11,551 nucleotides of DNA from the NCBI GenBank assembly GCA_964529265.1, contig CAZGVW010000012.1, forward strand, positions 1 through 11,551, written 5' to 3'. Positions 6,732 through 11,551 of the stretch are shown here, piece by piece; positions within the stretch are counted from its first letter, which is position 1, and every line of letters begins with the position of its first letter. The position numbers and the translations under genes are program-made. A model generated the notes under the pieces. It searched no databases. It was not told the DNA's origin and saw only the letters and a list, made by a program, of their open reading frames with translations. The DNA is from CAZGVW01 sp964529265 (GTDB taxonomy: Bacteria > Planctomycetota > Phycisphaerae > Phycisphaerales > UBA1924).

Positions 6732-6798
6732 CTCTATTGGCGCCGCGTTGCGCGCTCCATGCTCCTGGGCGCGGCGACGAGCGTTCCCGGACGGTTGG

Positions 6799-6825
6799 GG
6801 GCCCGCGTATAGTGCGTGCGGGCCC
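6799..6825 (+). promoter_or_regulatory. Candidate promoter -10 element inside an 8-bp dyad
   Basis: TATAGT (6808-6813) resembles a sigma-70 -10 hexamer, but no good -35 is visible 16-18 bp upstream. It is centred in a perfect inverted repeat, GGGCCCGC (6799-6806) and GCGGGCCC (6818-6825). That layout would suit an operator covering the promoter, or a chance hairpin in GC-rich DNA. It lies 85 bp before the start codon at 6899 and downstream of the terminator at 6701, as expected for the promoter of that gene. Confidence 0.35.
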
Positions 6826-6898
6826 GCGGGAGGCGGGTGGAGAGGCGAGGTTGGCCGCGGGGGTTGGCGCCACCGCGAGGCTGGGAGGAGACTTTCGC

Positions 6899-8413
6899 AT
6901 GTCTGGGAATCGATGTGTGCGCGCGACTGCGGTCATGCTCTGCGCCGCGGCGGGAATCGCGGCTTCTGCGTTCGCGGGCGCGGCGCCTCACCGGGTGCTG
7001 CACACTACGCTGGAGGGGCATCCGACCGCGGTGGTTCCGGGCCGGGTGGGCATCCAGTTCCGCAACTTCTGGCGACCGTACGTCTCCCCGGGCGGGGCGA
7101 CGTGGGTCATGCGCGCGAACTACGCGTTCTTCGATTCCGGCTCGATGCTCATTGTGGGCGAGGCGGATGGGAAAGCGTCGGCGTTGCTCGTTCAGGACGA
7201 CCTCGCGCCGTGGGTTCCGCCCGGCGCGGAACTCATCTCGACGATCGATGAGCAGATGGGCGTGAACAACGCGGGGCAGATCGCGTTCTCCTCGAACACC
7301 AACGGCGGGCCGAACGAGACGGATGAGTACGTGATCCGGCTGAACTCGATCGGCGCGACGTGGGACATCGTGGCGCAGGAGGGGCAGGCGATTGCGGCGG
7401 TTCCAGGCGCGACGTACGGCGTGATTCTGGATGAAACGCACATCCTGAGCGACGGCACGGTGTGCCTGCGCTCCATCAACTCCCCCGGGTTGCCGAGCGA
7501 TGAGGACACGCTGCTGCTCCGCGGCGGCACGCTGGTGGCGCGGGAGAGCGTGACCGTGCCGAGCGGGCAGATTCTCGGCGCGGTGCAGCCGTGGGACAAC
7601 TTCGATTTCCACGGCTATTCGCACGATCAGCACGGCGCCGCGCACATGATCATCGGCGATCTCGAAGGGGATTCGAACGGCGACAACGTGGTGACGGCGA
7701 ACGGTGTGACGCGGATTCAGGAGGGCGCCGTGATCCAGCCGCTGCCGAGCCCGACGGTCTCGACGCCGGGCGGCTTCGCCGACGGCAGCATGGCGCCGAA
7801 CGGCGACTGGTACGCCCGCGGCTCCAACTCCGGCGGCGTGGACTGGGTGGTGCGCAACGGCGCGGTGCTGACGACGACGGATCGGACGATCTTCCCCTCG
7901 GCGCCGGCGGGGTCGGAATCGTGGGACGACAGCGTGCCCAACACCACGACGTTCTTCTGCAACACGGGCAACTTCCTGGGCGACTACGTGATCGGCGGCT
8001 ACACGAACAACGCGAACGCGGCCCAGAACGCGGTGGTGCAGCTCAACCAGAGCGAGATCCTGCTCCGCCGCGGCGACATGCTGGACCTGAACGGCAACGG
8101 CATGGCGGACGACGACCTGTTCATCGCGGATTTCGAGGTGGACAAGGCGGCGCTGACGGCGGGGCGGCGGCTCCTCATCGTGGTGCGGGCGCAGAATGCC
8201 GCGGGCACGCTGGACGAGCAGACCAAGGCGCTGCTGCTCATCGGCGAGACGGTGTGCCCGGCGGACCTCGATGGCGACGGCATGATCGGCGCAGGCGACC
8301 TGGCGATTCTGCTGGGGGCATGGGGCACGACGGCCGCCGACCTGACGGGCGACGGCAACACGAACGCCGCGGACTTGGCGCTGCTGCTGGGGGCGTGGGG
8401 GGAGTGTGTGTAG
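6899..8413 (+). CDS. Secreted planctomycete protein with GC-type dockerin-like tail
   Basis: This 504-residue protein is predicted to be exported. The ATG at 6899 follows GGAGGAG (6884-6890) by 8 nt and opens a signal peptide (hydrophobic ~11-27, Ala-rich cleavage region). Residues ~30-450 are a repetitive beta-rich body. One NNAGQIAF block (123-130) fits the NxxGxxxF pattern of a planctomycete secreted repeat family. The recurrent WxxxRNG / LLRxG-type phrases (for example LLLRGGTLV and ILLRRGDML) suggest that kind of extracellular repeat protein. I recall a DUF7453-like group but cannot confirm membership. The tail (453-504) is a two-loop dockerin-like domain whose last residue is Val after Cys, where the other three proteins end in Cys-Pro. 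Function is unknown. The stop is 13 bp from the stop of the convergent gene, with no terminator visible between them. Confidence 0.88.
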   Translation: MSGNRCVRATAVMLCAAAGIAASAFAGAAPHRVLHTTLEGHPTAVVPGRVGIQFRNFWRPYVSPGGATWVMRANYAFFDSGSMLIVGEADGKASALLVQDDLAPWVPPGAELISTIDEQMGVNNAGQIAFSSNTNGGPNETDEYVIRLNSIGATWDIVAQEGQAIAAVPGATYGVILDETHILSDGTVCLRSINSPGLPSDEDTLLLRGGTLVARESVTVPSGQILGAVQPWDNFDFHGYSHDQHGAAHMIIGDLEGDSNGDNVVTANGVTRIQEGAVIQPLPSPTVSTPGGFADGSMAPNGDWYARGSNSGGVDWVVRNGAVLTTTDRTIFPSAPAGSESWDDSVPNTTTFFCNTGNFLGDYVIGGYTNNANAAQNAVVQLNQSEILLRRGDMLDLNGNGMADDDLFIADFEVDKAALTAGRRLLIVVRAQNAAGTLDEQTKALLLIGETVCPADLDGDGMIGAGDLAILLGAWGTTAADLTGDGNTNAADLALLLGAWGECV

Positions 8414-8426
8414 CGGGCGTCCCGGC

Positions 8427-9782
8427 TCAGTTCCAAGTAACGCCGTGAGGACATGCCGCCTTGTTCACGGGTAACTCAAGACTGCATTCCCAGTATCGCT
8501 TGGCATGAAAATCTCGCAAAGCGAGCGAGGGGTCCGACTGCATCAGGATCCGCCAGCAGTGCGGGTCTCCAAGGCCCTGCTCGCCGCGCTGCACACTCGT
8601 TTTGATGCGAAACAACAGCGTCTGTAGTGTGCGCGGCTGCTGTCCAGTCCGCGCCAATCCGATCGGTCTGTAGAAGATCCCGCCGCGACCGACTTCCTCG
8701 TCGCCGCAGAGGAGGATCACACGGAGCGCGATCACTTCCACCCCGCTCGCCTCGATGGCGGCATCGAGATCGAACTTGTCGACTCGGATGCGGCCGGTGA
8801 GGAAACCTCTTCCGACGCACGAGTAGATCTCCGCGCACGGGGCGCGCAGGAACACGGTTTCGATCGCTTGCGAAGCGGTCGGTTCGATGAGTTGGTCATC
8901 CCTTGGGCGAATATCTGTATCCAGCCTGAGGCGGCCGCGCCACAACACTCGTTCGCGAGCGGGTTCCCGCGACCAGTCGGTGTCATGAATGGTAATGGCG
9001 ATCGTCGGGCGCTCACCCACTCGGGAGTTCGTCGCCACCAGAACTTGATCCTCCAGCGGCCCCGAACTTGGGCCGAAGAGCCCGGGACGGGGATCGCCGC
9101 CCATTGACTTCGGGCGCGAGTCCGTGAACAGATCCCACGATAGTGCCTGCGTTTCATCATGGGCGTCAGACGTGTCGTTTCTGATGACCGACGCGCGCAG
9201 CGTGGTCTTGTTCGGCAAACCAATCGTCCAGATCCACCGGGGCGCGGAGACGTGCGCCCAGATCGGAACCCCCTCCGGCCACGCTTCGCGGGTGACAACT
9301 GTTCCCAGATCACGCGGGTGCGCCGCCGCAACGATCGCGACGTATCGCACCATCTGCCAGTCCCACATCGCATCCGTCGCCCAACGAACCTCCAGTTCAT
9401 CTCGCATCAACGCCCGAAGGCTGCCTGGCGCAAGTGGCGCATGCTGGCGCGGTGCACACACGATGAGCGCCGTCGTCGGCACAGCCCCCACCCACCCTCG
9501 CACCGCGATCCGTGGCGTCACCGCCACGAAGTACGCCGCCGCGAGCGGAAGCACGCCAATCGCCGCGAGCCGCCACCTCCGCCGGGTCTTCAGCAGCCGC
9601 TTCCCGCGCTCCGCGTCCTTCCCGCACTCGGGGCATACAAGCCCCGCCGAGCCCGACATGTCGTACCAGCACTTCGGACATCGCTTGCGGCCCCGGGCGC
9701 GGTCGCGAAAGAGCGCCCGGGCCACCAGCAGCGCCCCGCTCGCGGCGAGCAGCCAGCCAAGAGTCGGAAAGAGCCACGGCAT
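8427..9782 (-). CDS. Membrane-anchored zinc-ribbon protein of unknown function
   Basis: This is a 451-residue protein if it starts at the ATG at 9782, chosen because a transmembrane helix follows at once (residues ~4-25, with FPTLGWLLAASGALL). The frame is open to 9980, but that extension is Arg-rich and untypical. The Shine-Dalgarno is weak (GAGGG, about 11 nt away). After the first helix comes a zinc ribbon, C35-x2-C38-x11-C50-x2-C53 (CPKCWYDMSG ... CPECG), an arrangement frequent in planctomycete membrane proteins. A basic stretch and a second helix follow (~72-90). The remaining ~350 residues look like a soluble domain with no motif I recognise and would lie outside the membrane if both helices span it. 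Zinc binding is inferred from the four cysteines. Role and partners are unknown. A decayed copy of the N-terminus lies just upstream (9884-9964). Confidence 0.8.
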   Translation of the reverse strand: MPWLFPTLGWLLAASGALLVARALFRDRARGRKRCPKCWYDMSGSAGLVCPECGKDAERGKRLLKTRRRWRLAAIGVLPLAAAYFVAVTPRIAVRGWVGAVPTTALIVCAPRQHAPLAPGSLRALMRDELEVRWATDAMWDWQMVRYVAIVAAAHPRDLGTVVTREAWPEGVPIWAHVSAPRWIWTIGLPNKTTLRASVIRNDTSDAHDETQALSWDLFTDSRPKSMGGDPRPGLFGPSSGPLEDQVLVATNSRVGERPTIAITIHDTDWSREPARERVLWRGRLRLDTDIRPRDDQLIEPTASQAIETVFLRAPCAEIYSCVGRGFLTGRIRVDKFDLDAAIEASGVEVIALRVILLCGDEEVGRGGIFYRPIGLARTGQQPRTLQTLLFRIKTSVQRGEQGLGDPHCWRILMQSDPSLALRDFHAKRYWECSLELPVNKAACPHGVTWN

Positions 9783-9883
9783 TGCGGAAACGCCCTCGAC
9801 CCCGGACAACTCGTTCTTCGCGGGGCCGGGCCTGGTGTTCCCGCAAACAACCCCCCAACCCCCGCGCCGGCAATCGGCGGACT

Positions 9884-9964
9884 CTAACCAGGCCGGGTCA
9901 TCGTGTGACCGGGAGAAGACATTGCGGCGAGCGTCCACCCCAGAATCGCAAACACCCACTGCAT
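9884..9964 (-). pseudogene. Truncated copy of the zinc-ribbon protein N-terminus
   Basis: A 26-codon frame runs from ATG at 9964 to TAG at 9884. Its first 14 residues, MQWVFAILGWTLAA, match the start of the neighbouring 9782 protein, MPWLFPTLGWLLAA, at 9 of 14 positions. About 32 of the first 42 nucleotides agree. Similarity stops there: no second half of the helix and no CxxC motif follow. A Shine-Dalgarno (GAGGA, 9 nt before the ATG) is intact, just past the stop of the RidA-family gene. I infer a partial duplication or the remains of a second family member. It could also be a tiny membrane peptide that is still made. The rest of the gap between 9783 and 9980 holds no other gene. Confidence 0.5.
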
Positions 9965-9980
9965 GCCCGCGCGTCCTCAC

Positions 9981-10388
9981 TCACGCCGGTTCGGCGTCCA
10001 TCCACGCATCCGCCTCAAACTCGACCAGCCATTGTGGATCGATAAACCGCGAAACCTGCATGATCGTGTTGGCGGGCCTGATGTCGGCGAAGAACTCGCC
10101 GTGCACCCGCGCCACCGCCTCCCAGTCGTCAATGCGCGTCAAGAGCGTTCTCGTGCGGTAGACGTGCCGAAGATCCGCCCCCAGTTGCTTCAGCGCCTGT
10201 TGAATGATCTCCAGGCACCGCCGCGCCTGCGCCGCCGCGTCACCCACGCCCACCGTCTTTCCATCCGCGTCGAGCGGCGCCGTGCCGGTCACGGCGATGA
10301 GCGGCCCCGTTTGAATCGCCCGCGAGATGCCGACGATCGGCTCGAACGGAGATCCCGTGGAGACGCGCCGCCGATTGTCCATGCCCAT
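9981..10388 (-). CDS. RidA family protein (YjgF/YER057c/UK114) lacking the catalytic Arg
   Basis: This 135-residue protein has the normal length for the family. RidA proteins are trimers that hydrolyse reactive enamine/imine intermediates in the cytosol. Family features visible are TGSPFEP near the N-terminus, the VTGTAPLDADG strand-turn (33-43), the helix with CLEIIQQALKQLGA (58-71) and the C-terminal PANTIMQVSRF ... VEFEADAW block (105-129). In E. coli RidA the corresponding motif is PARSCVEV, whose Arg105 binds substrate. Here that position is Asn107, as in the Rid4-Rid7-type subgroups, so deaminase activity is doubtful. AGGAGGAGG (10391-10399, minus) serves ATGs at both 10388 and 10382; either start is possible. 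It is divergent from the ferredoxin gene, 180 bp away. Confidence 0.92.
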   Translation of the reverse strand: MGMDNRRRVSTGSPFEPIVGISRAIQTGPLIAVTGTAPLDADGKTVGVGDAAAQARRCLEIIQQALKQLGADLRHVYRTRTLLTRIDDWEAVARVHGEFFADIRPANTIMQVSRFIDPQWLVEFEADAWMDAEPA

Positions 10389-10469
10389 GGCCTCCTCCTG
10401 CCCGCCGAGTCAAAAGGGGCACCCAGCCCCGAGACGATCCGCCCCGAACCCGTTCCCGCCCCCATCGTC

Positions 10470-10476
10470 TATTATC
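10470..10476. promoter_or_regulatory. Candidate -10 element in divergent intergenic region
   Basis: The only AT-rich hexamers in the 180-bp gap between the RidA-like and ferredoxin genes overlap here: TATTAT (10470-10475) on the plus strand and GATAAT (10476-10471) on the minus strand. They lie 93 bp and 82 bp upstream of the two start codons. No -35 box is convincing on either side, so this is a weak call. The rest of the gap shows nothing else notable. Confidence 0.25.
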
Positions 10477-10568
10477 CTTCTCCCCTCGCGCCCCGGCGGC
10501 CTCAACCGGCCCCGCCGCGGCCGTGCCTGTTCGACGAACTCTCTCAGCCCTGCCAGGCCATTTGACCC

Positions 10569-10829
10569 ATGCCCCACATCATCGCAGAGCCCTGCATCGG
10601 CACCAAGGATGTCTCGTGTGTTGACGTCTGCCCGGTGGATTGCATCCACCCGACGAAGGACGAATCCGATTTCGAGACCGCCGACCAGTTGTTCATCGAC
10701 CCCGATACGTGCATCGACTGCGGCCTGTGCGTGGACGAATGCCCCGTCCGCGCGATCTACCCCCAGGAAGACCTGCCGGATGAGTGGAGCAGGTTCGTGC
10801 AGTTGAACGTGGAGTACTACAAGAAGTAG
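10569..10829 (+). CDS. Seven-iron-type ferredoxin ([3Fe-4S][4Fe-4S])
   Basis: This 86-residue soluble electron carrier closely resembles the Thermus/Azotobacter FdI type, with the same MPHxIxEPCIG opening I recall for Thermus. By analogy with Azotobacter FdI, Cys9, Cys17 and Cys58 would bind a [3Fe-4S] cluster, and Cys21, Cys48, Cys51 and Cys54 a [4Fe-4S] cluster. Cys25 would be free. The residue equivalent to the second Cys of a standard CxxCxxC motif is Thr12, which is why I favour a 3Fe rather than a second 4Fe cluster. Partners are not evident from the context. No clear Shine-Dalgarno precedes the ATG, but the start agrees with the family. A heptamer repeat begins 5 bp after the TAG stop. 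An fdxA-like name would fit but is not asserted. Confidence 0.93.
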   Translation: MPHIIAEPCIGTKDVSCVDVCPVDCIHPTKDESDFETADQLFIDPDTCIDCGLCVDECPVRAIYPQEDLPDEWSRFVQLNVEYYKK

Positions 10830-10834
10830 GGGAA

Positions 10835-10876
10835 GGCAGTAGGCGATAGGGAATAGGCAGTGGGCAATAGGCAAGA
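10835..10876. repeat. Heptanucleotide repeat array 3
   Basis: Six 7-bp units in perfect register each begin with GG: GGCAGTA, GGCGATA, GGGAATA, GGCAGTG, GGCAATA, GGCAAGA. The unit follows GGNARTN with little variation apart from the last copy. It starts 5 bp after the ferredoxin stop codon. The GG-initial heptamer matches the minus-strand pattern of arrays 1 and 2 (GGAATGC, GGAATGT), so all three may be one class inserted in opposite orientation. Confidence 0.85.
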
Positions 10877-10990
10877 GCGGAGGGCGCGCGATGGCGTGCG
10901 TCCGCCACAGGGAGCTTGTGTATTGCTGGTGTTCGGGGCGCGCGAGGAGGATGAGGCGACAAGGGCGCCGGTTTCCGGCGGCGCGCCTCT
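10877..10990. other. Non-coding stretch between repeat array 3 and the right-edge fragment
   Basis: No gene is supported. Frames crossing this stretch have Arg-rich, low-complexity products and no Shine-Dalgarno. A small imperfect palindrome occurs around CACAGGGAGCTTGTG (10911-10925). Just beyond, at 11004-11009 / 11016-11021, a 6-bp perfect hairpin (GCCACG / CGTGGC) resembles intergenic hairpins of GC-rich genomes. Confidence 0.4.
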
Positions 10991-11551
10991 GTGGATCGGC
11001 ATAGCCACGCAGAGCCGTGGCCGCCACCCGAGAGAAGTGAGAGACGCGGCGCATGCCGGCAGGACTGCAGCTACTGCGGCGACGGGATCGTCAACGAGCC
11101 CCCGGCATCACGCCAATGGCTGACCGACTCCGGGATCGAGGGCTGGTGGTTCGGCAATACCATCCACTGGACGCGGACGCAGAACGGCGGCACGGCGGTC
11201 AACAACCCCTCCCAGCAGCACTCGGGATTGTCGTCCCTGCAGCTCAGGCGCAACGGTAGCGGCTCGCTGAGCCTGCACCAGGATTTGCAAGGCCTGTTCC
11301 CGGGCCAACGCTACGAGTTGAGCTTCTGGTTCAAGATGCGCAGCGGCCAGACCGGCTTCCGGCCTGCGGTGCTGCTGAAGAACATGACCCGACAGGAGAC
11401 CCTGCGCACCGACGGCGGCTGGGGCTCGGCGGGTCCGGGCCTCGTGACCGAGGGGATCGCCCAACTGGACGCGTGGCAGAAGTTCGTCGTGATCTTCGAC
11501 ACCCCGGCAACCCATGCCGTCGAGGACACGTATCGCCTCGCGCTGTACCAC
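10991..11551 (+). CDS. Fragment of an extracellular protein: Cys-rich CGDGIVN motif plus carbohydrate-binding-like domain (both ends incomplete)
   Basis: The frame is open from 10955 to the last base and is in phase at 11551. Convincing protein starts near 11051 with CRQDCSYCGDGIVN, a Cys-rich motif found between repeats of secreted proteins such as those of myxobacteria. A ~120-residue beta-rich domain follows from ~11135 (GIEGWWFGNTIHW ... SGLSSLQLRR ... GQRYELSFWFK ... WQKFVVIF), resembling a CBM4/9-type galactose-binding-like fold. The pattern of a substitution-tolerant ligand face with conserved W, F and Y fits carbohydrate binding, which is inference. No in-frame ATG precedes the domain. 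The only early candidate is GTG at 10991, without a Shine-Dalgarno or signal peptide, and 10991-11050 does not look coding. The true N-terminus is therefore missing. Confidence 0.5.
   Translation, partial: MDRHSHAEPWPPPERSERRGACRQDCSYCGDGIVNEPPASRQWLTDSGIEGWWFGNTIHWTRTQNGGTAVNNPSQQHSGLSSLQLRRNGSGSLSLHQDLQGLFPGQRYELSFWFKMRSGQTGFRPAVLLKNMTRQETLRTDGGWGSAGPGLVTEGIAQLDAWQKFVVIFDTPATHAVEDTYRLALYH

Noticed and set aside
9783..9980. N-terminal extension of the zinc-ribbon gene to the ATG at 9980
   Set aside because: The added 66 residues are Arg/Gly-rich, would put the first membrane helix far from the N-terminus, and conflict with the duplicated M-x-W-x-F start in the 9964 remnant.
11108..11551. 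Minus-strand frame at the right edge
   Set aside because: The plus-strand frame encodes a recognisable Cys motif and beta-domain pattern, while the antisense product is Arg/Ala/Gln-rich with no motif.

Overview
The window looks like a Planctomycetes contig, probably Phycisphaerae. It is very GC-rich. Four consecutive secreted proteins end in the same module: Cys-(Pro/Ala)-x-Asp-Leu, one or two Ca-binding DxDGDG loops, then LLGxWG and Cys-Pro or Cys-Val at the stop codon. This is the 'GC-type' dockerin-like tail I associate with Phycisphaerae. A two-CxxC zinc-ribbon membrane protein, also a common planctomycete architecture, follows. The assignment rests on recalled family features, since no search was possible.

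Layout. 1-1010 is mostly non-coding: inverted repeats, a 12-C homopolymer, two heptanucleotide repeat arrays, and a possible remnant of a small membrane-protein gene at 443. 1011-2690 (+) encodes a secreted protein made of two ~200-residue tandem repeats plus the dockerin-like tail, followed by a strong intrinsic terminator. 2883-4364 (+) and 4683-6155 (+) encode two FG-GAP beta-propeller proteins with the same tail; the first is followed by a strong hairpin terminator. 6156-6898 carries no convincing gene but several strong hairpins, including a terminator-like one with no gene directly before it. 6899-8413 (+) is a fourth dockerin-tailed secreted protein. It converges with 8427-9782 (-), a zinc-ribbon membrane protein. 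Behind that lies a 26-codon remnant of a second copy of the same N-terminus (9884-9964, -), then a RidA-family protein without the catalytic arginine (9981-10388, -). A seven-iron-type ferredoxin is divergent from it (10569-10829, +). A third heptamer array starts just after the ferredoxin stop. At the right edge a fragment of a different extracellular protein (Cys-rich CGDGIVN motif, then a carbohydrate-binding-like beta domain) is open to the last base but has no credible 5' end.

How the genes fit together. The four dockerin-tailed genes look like separately transcribed units: each has its own Shine-Dalgarno sequence and long leader, and the first two are followed by terminators. All four products should be exported and share a C-terminal targeting or anchoring tag, so they may decorate the cell surface or be displayed by one partner. 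No cohesin or anchoring enzyme is in the window. The RidA-like protein and the ferredoxin are housekeeping-type genes with no evident link to the surface proteins. The least-explained items are the heptamer arrays, the structured 6156-6898 gap, the duplicated N-terminal remnant and the promoterless fragment at the right edge.
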